Positions 47,687 to 55,646 of a DNA stretch of 64,000 nucleotides are shown here, one piece after another; position 1 is the first letter of the stretch, and every line of letters begins with the position of its first letter. Origin of the DNA: Frateuria edaphi (GTDB lineage: Bacteria; Pseudomonadota; Gammaproteobacteria; Xanthomonadales; Rhodanobacteraceae); contig NZ_CP088251.1 of the NCBI RefSeq assembly GCF_021117405.1, positions 1,302,001 through 1,366,000 of the forward strand, in the 5' to 3' direction. The notes under the pieces were generated by a model, which did not search any database, was not told the origin of the DNA, and saw only the letters and a program-made list of their open reading frames with translations. The position numbers and the translations under genes are program-made.

Positions 47687-49180
47687 TCATGCGCGCCTCC
47701 TGGACGGTAGCGCCTGATCCGCCACGCCGCGCCACAGGTGCATCACCGCGTAGGCGCGCCAGGGCCGCCACGCCTCCGCCATGGCCGAGAGCGCGCGTGT
47801 GCTCAGTTCGCCGCCATCCCCGGCAGCGGCGCGGCGCAGGATCAGGTCGGCCGCCGGAAAGGCGTCCGGATGGCTCAGCGCGCGCATCGCCATGTAATGC
47901 GCCGTCCACTCGCCGATGCCCGGTAGCGCGGTCCAGCGCGCCACGAACTCCTCCAGCGACTGCTCCGCGCGGAAGTCCGCGCGGCCGTCCAGCAGCGCGC
48001 GGGCGATGCCTCGGATGGTTTCGGCGCGTGCGTTGATCACGCCCACCTCGCGCAAGTCGGCATCGACCAGCCGTTCCGGCGTGGGAAACAACCGCGCCAG
48101 GCCGGGCAGTACGGGCGTCGGCAGCGGATCGCCCCAGCGATCGACGATGCGCGCGGCAAGCGTGCGTGCCGCGGCGACGCTGACCTGCTGGCCGAGCACC
48201 GCGCGCACGGCGATCTCGAAACCATCCCACCCGCCGGGCAGGCGCAGTCCCGGGCGCCGGCGCAGCAGCGGCGCGAGCACGCCGCCGGCACCGAGCGTGG
48301 CGGCAATCGCGCCGGGCTCCGCATCGAGGTCGAACATGCGTCGCAGCCGTGTCACCAGTCCCAGCATCCGCTCCGGCTGCGGACAGTGCAGTTCCATCTT
48401 GAGCGCATGCTCGCCACCCGGCCAGGCCGACAGGCGCAACCAGCCCGGTGCTTCGGCGGGACCGAACACGCGCGCGTAGGCATGCGCATCCACCTGCTCG
48501 ATCCCGGGCAGGGCGCGTGTACGCAGGAAGTCCAGCACGCCGTCGAAGTCGTATGGAGGCCGGTAGCCCAACCGCAGCACCAGCGCACCACCATTTCCAG
48601 GCGCCCGTGGCTGGCGGCGGAGCTCGCGCGGCGCGATGCGGTTGGCCTGGGCAAATGCCGCGTTGAAACGGCGCAGGCTGCCGAATCCCGACGCCAGCGC
48701 TACCTCGGTCACCGGCAACGCGGTTTCGGTCAGCAACTGCTTGGCGAACAGCAGCCGGCGCGTGGTGTGCACGTTGAGCGGCGGTGCGCCCAGGTGTTCG
48801 ACGAACAACCGGCGCAGCTGTCGCCCGCCCACGCCCACGCGCGCCGCCAGGTTCTCCAGCGAGGCTTCGGCCAGCACGCCCGCGTCGATCATCTTCAATG
48901 CGCGCGCGACCACGTCCTCGCCGCGATGCCATGCCGGATTGCCAGGGGCAAGTTCCGGCCGGCAGCGCAGGCACGGACGAAAGCCATCGGCCTCGGCCGC
49001 GGCGGCATTGGCGTAGTAGCGCACGTTCGATCGTTTGGGCGAGGGGGCCGGGCAGACCGGCCGGCAGTAGATGCGCGTGCTGGTGACGGCGGTGAAGAAC
49101 AATCCGTCGAAGCGGGCATCGCGGCTCAGGCGCGCCTGCTCGCAGACGTGATCGGGAAGGGCATCTCGTGGCGTGGACAT
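47687..49180 (-). CDS. alkA: Ada-AlkA hybrid: alkylation-responsive regulator and 3-methyladenine DNA glycosylase
   Basis: A 497-residue multi-domain repair protein. Residues ~10-75 form the Ada zinc domain with Cys39, Cys43, Cys70 and Cys73 (YCRPVC and PCLRC); Cys39 is the methyl-phosphotriester acceptor in Ada. An AraC-type helix-turn-helix follows (ASLENLAARVGVGGRQLRRLF). Then AlkA N-terminal and HhH-GPD glycosylase domains come (LPGIGEWTAHYMAMRAL, catalytic Asp in FPAADLILRR). It probably senses methyl damage, acts as activator, and excises alkylated bases. An ATG at 49231 with AGGA upstream is an alternative start. Confidence 0.92.
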   Translation of the reverse strand: MSTPRDALPDHVCEQARLSRDARFDGLFFTAVTSTRIYCRPVCPAPSPKRSNVRYYANAAAAEADGFRPCLRCRPELAPGNPAWHRGEDVVARALKMIDAGVLAEASLENLAARVGVGGRQLRRLFVEHLGAPPLNVHTTRRLLFAKQLLTETALPVTEVALASGFGSLRRFNAAFAQANRIAPRELRRQPRAPGNGGALVLRLGYRPPYDFDGVLDFLRTRALPGIEQVDAHAYARVFGPAEAPGWLRLSAWPGGEHALKMELHCPQPERMLGLVTRLRRMFDLDAEPGAIAATLGAGGVLAPLLRRRPGLRLPGGWDGFEIAVRAVLGQQVSVAAARTLAARIVDRWGDPLPTPVLPGLARLFPTPERLVDADLREVGVINARAETIRGIARALLDGRADFRAEQSLEEFVARWTALPGIGEWTAHYMAMRALSHPDAFPAADLILRRAAAGDGGELSTRALSAMAEAWRPWRAYAVMHLWRGVADQALPSRRRA

Positions 49181-49251
49181 GCAGCGCAGGCTAGCACTGC
49201 GACTTGCGCGGAACTCGCCGTTTTCGGACATCGATGTGTCCTGTTGCCTTG

Positions 49252-50157
49252 CTAGGGATCGCAGCGTTGCAGCCAGAAACTTCCGCCGTTGGGCGGGTTG
49301 TCGCCAAGGAAGCGATGCAGCTCGCGCGGGTGGATCTCGCGTGCGATCGCGCAGCCATAGACCACGCGGAAGCAACGGTTGAAATCGAGGAAGGCCTGCA
49401 GCAGATATTGCTCGTTCCACGAGAAGCCCATCTCGATCCATTCCTTCGGATAGTCGGCGGGAATGAAGATGTCGTGGAAATGGACGTATACCCCGGGCTT
49501 CAGCCTGGGCAGCACCTGCAGGATGATGCGGTTGACGTCGCTGCCGGTCTTGGACACGTGCGAGGAGTCGACGAACAGGATGTCGCCGGCATCGAGCGAG
49601 GTGAGCATGGCGATCGGCAGATCCTGGGCGCGCCGATCGAGCAGGGTGATCTCGCCTGCGTAGTGCGCCTGGCGCAGGAACGGCCGCGGGTAGGGTTCCA
49701 CGCAGGTGATCGCGGCGTTCCCGCCCAGGAAGCGCTTGTTGACGTCCATCATCAGCAGCGTCGAATACCCCGAGCCGATCTCGACGATGCGCTTGGGCCG
49801 TACCATCTTGAGCATGCAGAACAGCACGCGGGGATCCTGCCGCTCGAACTGGCCGTTGAAGTCGTAGAAGCGATCGAGCTGATCGTCAGGCGGTCCCTCG
49901 TTGGCGTAGTCGTAGCCTTCCATCAACGCGGGAAAAACTTCCGTCAGGAGGCGCCGATGGCCGGCCGGATCGAGGTCCAGTCCCGCCGGTTGCGCCACTT
50001 CGCCCCAGAGCCTGTCCTCGTCCGCGAGCGTCTGCCGCACGTCCACGACCGGGGAATAGAAGTGGCCATCCGGAAACGCGGGCCCAGCCATGTGCGCCGA
50101 CGGGGCGCCACTTCCCGCCGCTGGATTGCCGCCCGTGGCACCGCCGATGCCGGTCAT
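49252..50157 (-). CDS. Class I SAM methyltransferase
   Basis: A 301-residue protein with SAM motif I in KRIVEIGSGYSTLLMMD, an acidic motif VEPYPRPFL, and DILFVDSSHVSKTGSDV followed by HFHDIFIPADYP. This pattern is typical of the methyltransf_24/cephalosporin-hydroxylase-like group found near glycan genes. No glycan genes are near here. GGGAGCG precedes ATG 50157. Target unknown. The 240 bases upstream show no gene. Confidence 0.8.
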   Translation of the reverse strand: MTGIGGATGGNPAAGSGAPSAHMAGPAFPDGHFYSPVVDVRQTLADEDRLWGEVAQPAGLDLDPAGHRRLLTEVFPALMEGYDYANEGPPDDQLDRFYDFNGQFERQDPRVLFCMLKMVRPKRIVEIGSGYSTLLMMDVNKRFLGGNAAITCVEPYPRPFLRQAHYAGEITLLDRRAQDLPIAMLTSLDAGDILFVDSSHVSKTGSDVNRIILQVLPRLKPGVYVHFHDIFIPADYPKEWIEMGFSWNEQYLLQAFLDFNRCFRVVYGCAIAREIHPRELHRFLGDNPPNGGSFWLQRCDP

Positions 50158-50399
50158 CGGAACGCGCTCCCGGATATGGAAGGGCGCTGGCGTGCCGGGC
50201 TTGTGCTGCCTGTCGAGCCGGTCGCACCCGGAACGGCCGCGGGCGCGCGCGAACGGCGCACGCGGTGATCTATCGTGGCAAGCGGCCTGACGAGGATTGC
50301 CGTGCGCATGAATTCTCCGCTGACGGGCGAAAGACCATCTGCCCATCGGAAGAACATGCGCCCTCGCGCGTCATCGTCCGATAAACGCGCGGCATGCGA

Positions 50400-50813
50400 T
50401 CAAGGCGCCAGGCGTGGCCACCGCCAGGCGTACCCGATCACCGCGAGCTGCATGGCAATCTCCACCAGGCTCATGAATACGTAGAAGGTCCACGCACCCG
50501 GCAGCGTCACAACCACGATCGCGGTCAGCGCAACGCCGACAAGCAGGTTGAGCCAGCGCGCCGCCTGCGGCGGCAGTACCAGCGACAGGAAGATCATCAC
50601 CGCCGGGATGGCCAGGAGGACGGAGACGGCCAGCAACGAACCCTGGCTCGTGGGCCCCAGCGGGCCCATGCCCTCGAGGATGTCCCTGAGGTTGCCCGGG
50701 CGATACAGGCCCCAGAAGTCCCCGTAGACATAACAGAACATGATCGCCGTCCACAGCGCGGACAGCTTGAAACGCACGTGGATCTTCAGGTCATGCAGCG
50801 GCGTCGTGGCCAT
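50400..50813 (-). CDS. DUF6326-like membrane protein
   Basis: A 137-residue protein with four hydrophobic segments. The N-terminus KIHVRFKLSALWTAIMFCYVYGDFWGLYRPG fits a small family of four-helix membrane proteins (DUF6326-like). Function unknown. It lies 50 bases after the DUF4386 gene on the same strand, likely the last gene of the GntR-controlled unit. Confidence 0.7.
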   Translation of the reverse strand: MATTPLHDLKIHVRFKLSALWTAIMFCYVYGDFWGLYRPGNLRDILEGMGPLGPTSQGSLLAVSVLLAIPAVMIFLSLVLPPQAARWLNLLVGVALTAIVVVTLPGAWTFYVFMSLVEIAMQLAVIGYAWRWPRLAP

Positions 50814-50864
50814 CGCTTATCTCCGTATCGGCGACCGGATCGGCTGGCCCGTCCGGGATCATGG

Positions 50865-51566
50865 TCAGGTTGGCGGGGCGGTCGCCAGCTTCGCGGGAAG
50901 GCGTACGCCAACAACCAGCAACCACAGGCAGATGCCGATCTCGCCCAGGGATGCCGGCAGCATGATGTAGTCCGCCACTGCCGAAGCCGGATAGCCAGGC
51001 AACAACAGCGTGGCGAGGAAATCGGCGAGGTAGCCCAGGCCGCCCAGCATCAGCAGCACGCCCAGCAGCCGGGGCAGGAAACCGCATTTGCACACCAGGT
51101 AACCGAAGGGCAGCAACCACAGGCCCCAGAAGATCTCCAGCACCAGCAGGCCCTGCCGGTATGCGTCGAGCTGGAGCATGACCTGGGCCTGCAGTTGTCC
51201 GCTGCCGAGCGACCGCAGGGAAACGGCGGGGTCGAGCAGCGACAGCACCGACAGGTGATGCGACGCGTTGGCAAACGCGATCGGTACGCTGGGGACGGCA
51301 AACGCGACCATCAAAACGGCGGCGGTCCTGCCGGTGGCACCGAGCAGCCGGTACAGCGCCAGCGGCAGCATCAGGAAGGCGACGGTGCAGGCCAGCTCGG
51401 CCAGGATGCCGAGCCGGAACAGCGTCTCCGATTGAACGAGCCGCGCCACGGTCGCGGTCGCATCGCCGTGTGCTGCAAGCTGCGAAGGCACGTAGCCCAG
51501 GTAGAAGATGCCGGTGACTACCGTGACCAGGTAGAGCAGGCCGGCAACCCTCGCGTCCTTTTTCAT
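50865..51566 (-). CDS. DUF4386 membrane protein
   Basis: A 233-residue inner-membrane protein with about six hydrophobic segments. Signs of DUF4386 are the start RVAGLLYLVTVVTGIFYLGYV and the end SLGEIGICLWLLVVGVR. GGAGG sits just before ATG 51566. Function unknown; members often lie beside GntR, MarR or ABC genes. Forty-four bases after a lipoprotein gene. Confidence 0.82.
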   Translation of the reverse strand: MKKDARVAGLLYLVTVVTGIFYLGYVPSQLAAHGDATATVARLVQSETLFRLGILAELACTVAFLMLPLALYRLLGATGRTAAVLMVAFAVPSVPIAFANASHHLSVLSLLDPAVSLRSLGSGQLQAQVMLQLDAYRQGLLVLEIFWGLWLLPFGYLVCKCGFLPRLLGVLLMLGGLGYLADFLATLLLPGYPASAVADYIMLPASLGEIGICLWLLVVGVRLPAKLATAPPT

Positions 51567-51609
51567 CCGAACCTCCGTGTTCCCATGCATGGCCCGCGGG
51601 CGGGGCAGG

Positions 51610-52146
51610 TCAGGAGCCCTTCGAGCAGTCGTCGTCGTCGCCGTCGATGATCGTGGCGAACGGCTGGAACGCGGCAAGCGAGCTGGCCAGGCCCTTCTGG
51701 GCAACGCGGATCTGCTGGATGTCCATGCAGATCTTCGATGTTTCCTGGTCGATTCGCTGGGTGGCAGCGTCGAGCCTGGCGTCGGCCTGTTCGCTGTCGC
51801 CGCCGGTCACGTGCGTCGCGGCATTCTTCAGCGACTGGACCGCGACCGCCGCGCCCGCCTTGCCGGTGGCCACGCCGTGCTCGCGCACGGCGCGGGCGCT
51901 CCGGTAGTACTGCTTGAGCAGTTCCTGCTGCTTGGCATCCACCGCCACGTCGTGGCCGTCGATCACCAGCCGGCCGGTGGCGCCGAGGAAGGCCTCGGTG
52001 CCACCGGTACCGTGAAGCGCGACATTGTCGCCATTCACCACGATGCCGCCGTTGGCGATCGTGGTCGTGTCGGGTCCGTTGCTGCAGCCGGCCAGCAGGA
52101 GGCCGGCCGCGAGGGCGAGAACGAAGCTGGACTTTCTAGAGAACAT
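51610..52146 (-). CDS. DUF2884/YggN-like lipoprotein, copy 2
   Basis: A 178-residue lipoprotein (signal ends GLLLAGC, Cys21). The mature part shares with the upstream gene a short strand pair (GRLVIDGHDVAVDAKQQELLKQYY), a long helix, and an end pattern KICMDI...FQPFATIIDGDDDDC. This resembles the DUF2884 (E. coli YggN) type, whose function is unknown. GGAGGTCAAGGA precedes ATG 52146. It lies 23 bases after copy 1, so the pair looks like a tandem duplication. Confidence 0.72.
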   Translation of the reverse strand: MFSRKSSFVLALAAGLLLAGCSNGPDTTTIANGGIVVNGDNVALHGTGGTEAFLGATGRLVIDGHDVAVDAKQQELLKQYYRSARAVREHGVATGKAGAAVAVQSLKNAATHVTGGDSEQADARLDAATQRIDQETSKICMDIQQIRVAQKGLASSLAAFQPFATIIDGDDDDCSKGS

Positions 52147-52169
52147 TCCTTGACCTCCGAAGCACTGGA

Positions 52170-52814
52170 TCATTTTTCGTCGCGACCGCAGTCGTCGACG
52201 TCTTTCTGCGTCATGGTCGCGTAGGGGCGGAACTCCGGCATGACGGCGGCCAGCTTCTGTTGCGAGCCGAGCAGTCCCGGCAGTCGCTGGCACAGCTTCA
52301 TGGCGGCGATCTTGATCTGCTCGGCCCGCGGCTTGATGCCGGCCTCGATCTCCTTGTCGCTCTTTCCGGTGAGCGCGCCCCAGATCGCTTCCTTGGCAGC
52401 ATGGGTGCCGAGATTGGCTCCTTGTTCGCCGATGTCCATGCCGGCCTCGGCGATCCCGACGACTTGCTGGCGGTAGTCCAGCAGCAGGGTGTGTTGCTCG
52501 GGCGTGGCCTTCACCGTCTTGCCGTCGATCAGCAGGTCGCCCTGGGGCGTGATCGCGGCCTTGGGGAGCGAGCCGCTGTCACGATGCTCGCCATGGCCGA
52601 CATGGATGTGGTCAATGTCGATGTCCTTGGTGGCCAGCTCCCGCTTGGCTTGTTCCATGGCCTTGTGGATTTCCGAGGAGATCATCGCCGGCGAGGTCTG
52701 CTTGTCGACTTCCGTGATCGCTTGCTGGGCATCGGACTGTCCGGAATGGTTGCAGCCGGCGATGGGTAGCAATAGGACCAATGCAAGGGTACCGGCGATC
52801 GCGTGGGTCTTCAT
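52170..52814 (-). CDS. DUF2884/YggN-like lipoprotein, copy 1
   Basis: A 214-residue lipoprotein (signal ends LLPIAGC, Cys23). Mature pattern: an acidic N-terminal helix, GDLLIDGKTVKATPEQHTLLLDYRQQ, a helical middle, and KLCQRLPGLLGSQQKLAAV then FRPYATMTQKDVDDC. The paired Cys residues near the end occur in both copies and could form a disulfide. GGAAGAAC precedes ATG 52814. It follows the ABC permease gene by 64 bases. Confidence 0.72.
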   Translation of the reverse strand: MKTHAIAGTLALVLLLPIAGCNHSGQSDAQQAITEVDKQTSPAMISSEIHKAMEQAKRELATKDIDIDHIHVGHGEHRDSGSLPKAAITPQGDLLIDGKTVKATPEQHTLLLDYRQQVVGIAEAGMDIGEQGANLGTHAAKEAIWGALTGKSDKEIEAGIKPRAEQIKIAAMKLCQRLPGLLGSQQKLAAVMPEFRPYATMTQKDVDDCGRDEK

Positions 52815-52878
52815 GGGAGTTCTTCCGTTGAGATGGAGCGGCCTGGAATGCCGGGCGATGGAAGCGTTGCGTTTGCGA

Positions 52879-53874
52879 TCAACCTTCGTCGCGCTGGCGG
52901 CGGAACCAGATGGCTGCCGCGATGAGCGCAGCACCCGCCGCCACACCGATCCACAGGTTGACCGAGCCAAGCAGCTGGTAGGTGTTGCCGAGGTTCATGA
53001 AATCCAGGTTGTTGTTGCCGGTATGGATCACGCCGTCGCTGGCGATCAGGCTGGCACCGGGGAAGGCGCTGAACAGGGCGCGGGCCACGATGTTCTGCCA
53101 GAACCAGCCGGCCGACAGATTGAACAGGCCCATGATGCCGAACCAGGTGACCAGCAGGCCGGTGGCGACCGGCAGGGCGATGGCCCACAGGAACGGCTTG
53201 GTACGGGCCCAGGCCGAGCACGCCATCAGCCAGCCGACCGAGGGCAGGGCCCACAGCAGGTACAGCGGGATCTGGCCGATCATGTTGAGCGTGACGCGCA
53301 CCGGATGGGCGAGCATCAGCAGCTGCCACACGTTGATGCCGTGGAAGGACAGCGTCGTTGCCACGATCAACAGCTGCAGAATGCCTGCGGCAATGCCCGC
53401 CAGCGTAGCGATCACCGGGGCCACGAGCGTGGCGCTGACGACCTTGGACAACACCGTCTCGGTATCCGATAGCGGCAGCGACTTCCAGAACAGGATGCTG
53501 CGATCGCGCCGTTCGTCGTAGATGGCGCCCAGGCAGTAGAAGAACACCACGAAACCCAGCACCACGAGGATGAGCGCCATGGAGGAGTACATGGCCATGT
53601 CCAGCGCCATGCCGACCTGGCTCATGTCGCCCGCGTCCATCTGCGAGATGACGCTCTGAAGGTTGCCCCCGGCAAAGTGTTGCCTCGCTGCCCCAAGCTC
53701 GCCGATGTGGATGCCGTGGCGGGCGCCGATCACTTCGGCGGTGATGATGCCCATGATGTTGAGCAGCAGGAAGATGCCGCCGGTGACCAGCGGTGCCCAG
53801 AAGAAGCCGCCGCGGTGTTCCCAGAACTCGCGCTTGACGAGCCAGTACATGTTGTTGCCGACAAGGGTTTTCAT
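52879..53874 (-). CDS. ABC transporter permease
   Basis: A 331-residue membrane protein with six or seven hydrophobic segments and a large loop between TM1 and TM2 (about residues 45-90). ABC-2-type features include the intracellular stretch YDERRDRSILFWKSLPLSDTETVLSKVV. Such permeases with YtrA regulators respond to envelope-active compounds in Firmicutes; in Xanthomonadales the substrate is unknown. Its ATG overlaps the ATPase stop (ATGA). Confidence 0.87.
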   Translation of the reverse strand: MKTLVGNNMYWLVKREFWEHRGGFFWAPLVTGGIFLLLNIMGIITAEVIGARHGIHIGELGAARQHFAGGNLQSVISQMDAGDMSQVGMALDMAMYSSMALILVVLGFVVFFYCLGAIYDERRDRSILFWKSLPLSDTETVLSKVVSATLVAPVIATLAGIAAGILQLLIVATTLSFHGINVWQLLMLAHPVRVTLNMIGQIPLYLLWALPSVGWLMACSAWARTKPFLWAIALPVATGLLVTWFGIMGLFNLSAGWFWQNIVARALFSAFPGASLIASDGVIHTGNNNLDFMNLGNTYQLLGSVNLWIGVAAGAALIAAAIWFRRQRDEG

Positions 53875-54728
53875 GCGTAGGTCCCTTTCATGGTGGCGAC
53901 GAAGAGGTCGCTGACGGAAGGCCGGCGGATTTCGCCCAGCCCCTCCAGCGTCGTGCGGTCGGCGCCGTCGAACAGGAAGATGCTCTTGCCGAAGACCTGG
54001 CGTTCGTCGATCGGCTGCAGTGCGCGTGCGGCGGCGGCCTGGTCGGCGTTGACCATCACTTCGGCGAAGCGGTCGCTCACGGCCTCCATGTCGGTATCCA
54101 GCACGATCTTGCCGTCGCGGATGAACATCAGGTCGGTGAGGATGTGTTCGATCTCCTCCACCTGGTGGGTGGTGACGATGATCGTCTTGTTCTCGTCGAA
54201 GTAATCCTCCAGCAGGCTCTGGTAGAACTGCTTGCGGTAGAGGATGTCCAGGCCGAGCGTGGGTTCGTCCAGCACCAGCAGGCGCGCGTCGATGGCCATC
54301 ACCAGGGCGAGGTGCAGCTGCACGATCATGCCCTTGGACATCTGCCGCACGCGCTGGTCGGGCATGAGCTTGGTGCGCTTCAGGAAGCCCTCGCACTTGG
54401 CGCGGTCGAAGCGCGGGTGGACGTGGGCGACGAAGTCGATCGCCTCGCGCACGCGGATCCAGCGCGGCAGCACCGCCACGTCGGCGATGAAGCAGACCTG
54501 TTCCATCAGCTTGTCGCGCTGGGTGCGTGGATCGTAGCCCAGCACGTTGAGCTCGCCGTCGAAGGAGGTCAGGCCCAGGATCGCCTTGAGCGCGGTGGTC
54601 TTGCCGGCGCCGTTGGGGCCGATCAGCCCGACGATGCGGCCGGACTGGATCTCGAAATTCACGCTGTCCAGCGCGGTCGTGTTCTTGTAGCGCTTGCTCA
54701 GGTTTCGCGCGGTGACGATGGCGCTCAT
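53871..54728 (-). CDS. ABC transporter ATP-binding protein (YtrB-like)
   Basis: A 285-residue ATPase with Walker A GPNGAGKT (37-44), Walker B LLVLDEPTLGLD and H-loop VTTHQ. The signature is the atypical VRQMSKGM, common in this ABC-2 exporter branch. A C-terminal extension of about 70 residues follows the nucleotide-binding domain. Coupled at both ends by four-base overlaps (GntR upstream, permease downstream). Confidence 0.9.
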   Translation of the reverse strand: MSAIVTARNLSKRYKNTTALDSVNFEIQSGRIVGLIGPNGAGKTTALKAILGLTSFDGELNVLGYDPRTQRDKLMEQVCFIADVAVLPRWIRVREAIDFVAHVHPRFDRAKCEGFLKRTKLMPDQRVRQMSKGMIVQLHLALVMAIDARLLVLDEPTLGLDILYRKQFYQSLLEDYFDENKTIIVTTHQVEEIEHILTDLMFIRDGKIVLDTDMEAVSDRFAEVMVNADQAAAARALQPIDERQVFGKSIFLFDGADRTTLEGLGEIRRPSVSDLFVATMKGTYA

Positions 54729-55099
54729 GGCTTGAGTTCCGTGGTGGCCGGCGCATCGCGCATCAGCGTTTTGAGATCGAGCCCCAGGCGCTGAAGGCGC
54801 GCAAACAGGGTCGGCCATTCCTCGCGCAGAAAGCGCTCGCGCTCGGATTTCAACAAGGCCTCGCGGGCCCCTTCGATGACGAACATGCCCAGCCCTCTCC
54901 TTTTTTCGACCAGTTGATCGTCGACCAGCTCCTGGTACGCCTTGGATACGGTCAGCGGATTGATCTGGAAATCCGCCGCCACCTGGCGCACCGACGGCAG
55001 CGGATCGCCTTCGTTCAAGGCGCCATCCAGGATCATCGCCACCACGCGTTCGCGGAGCTGGCGGTAGATCGGGACGCTGTCGTTCCAGGTGATGGTCAT
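54725..55099 (-). CDS. GntR regulator, YtrA subfamily
   Basis: A 124-residue regulator: winged helix-turn-helix in residues 1-75 (PIYRQLRERVVAMILDGAL, LPSVRQVAADFQINPLTVSKAYQEL) and a short C-terminal helix for dimerisation instead of a ligand domain, as in YtrA. YtrA proteins repress their own ABC operon. A long palindrome overlaps the operon promoter 360 bases upstream. Coupled to the ATPase gene by ATGA. Confidence 0.9.
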   Translation of the reverse strand: MTITWNDSVPIYRQLRERVVAMILDGALNEGDPLPSVRQVAADFQINPLTVSKAYQELVDDQLVEKRRGLGMFVIEGAREALLKSERERFLREEWPTLFARLQRLGLDLKTLMRDAPATTELKP

Positions 55100-55102
55100 A
55101 CG

Positions 55103-55426
55103 TTATTCCTTGCTGGCACGGGCAAGCTGGGTGCCAAACGAATAGTAGGGCATGGCCAACTGCGCCCCGAGCAGGGTGGCACCCGCTTCGGCGTGCGTGT
55201 CCAGGACCGGCGCCAGCGTGGCGCTGGTGATGTCGGAGCCTTCCATCAAGGCGGCCGCACGCAGGTCGCTCGCGCTCGGGCTGACTTCGACCGGGGCGAG
55301 ATTGACCACGCGGATACCGTTGATTTCGGAAACCGGCGCGGTGCGCACGGGGTTGTTCAAAGTGGCCAGGCTCGTCGCGGTAATCAGCGTGGCGGCGGCC
55401 AGGGCGATCAGGTTCTGCGCTTTCAT
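55103..55426 (-). CDS. Small exported protein, first gene of the GntR/ABC operon
   Basis: A 107-residue protein with a signal peptide (MKAQNLIALAAATLITATSLA) and a mature part of about 80 residues with no Cys and no recognised family. AAGGAGA precedes ATG 55426. It lies three bases before the GntR gene and directly behind the operator-bearing promoter, so it should be the most strongly expressed product. Possible substrate-binding or sensor role; inference only. Confidence 0.7.
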   Translation of the reverse strand: MKAQNLIALAAATLITATSLATLNNPVRTAPVSEINGIRVVNLAPVEVSPSASDLRAAALMEGSDITSATLAPVLDTHAEAGATLLGAQLAMPYYSFGTQLARASKE

Positions 55427-55456
55427 GGCGGGTCTCCTTAGTGACCTCGTGGACCG

Positions 55457-55496
55457 GTGTTGTAGTGAACTATAACACTATCCTCGAAAGCGTCAA
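55457..55496 (-). promoter_or_regulatory. Promoter and YtrA-type operator of the ABC operon
   Basis: On the minus strand, TTGACG (55496-55491) and TATAGT (55474-55469) are 16 bases apart, a strong sigma-70 match. A 22-base palindrome at 55457-55478 (18 symmetric positions; arms GTGTT/AACAC and TAGT/ACTA) overlaps the -10. It is the expected place for GntR autorepression. Confidence 0.75.
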
Positions 55497-55619
55497 CAGG
55501 CAATCGGCCATGACTGATGGCCTATGCCTGGAATTCCCTTGTTTTCAGCCTGTTAGGTAGCTCTGGAGCAGCGGCGCGGCCGCGCGTCGCGTTGCTCCAT
55601 CGCCTCGCAGGGGGGGGGC

Positions 55620-55644
55620 GAGGGCGGGCTGAAGCCCGCCCTAC
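55620..55644. repeat. Family B palindrome
   Basis: GGGCGGGC-TGAA-GCCCGCCC (55622-55641) followed by TACGG, just after the amidohydrolase stop and between convergent-free ends. It probably forms a stable hairpin in the amidohydrolase mRNA. Confidence 0.6.
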
Positions 55645-55646
55645 GG

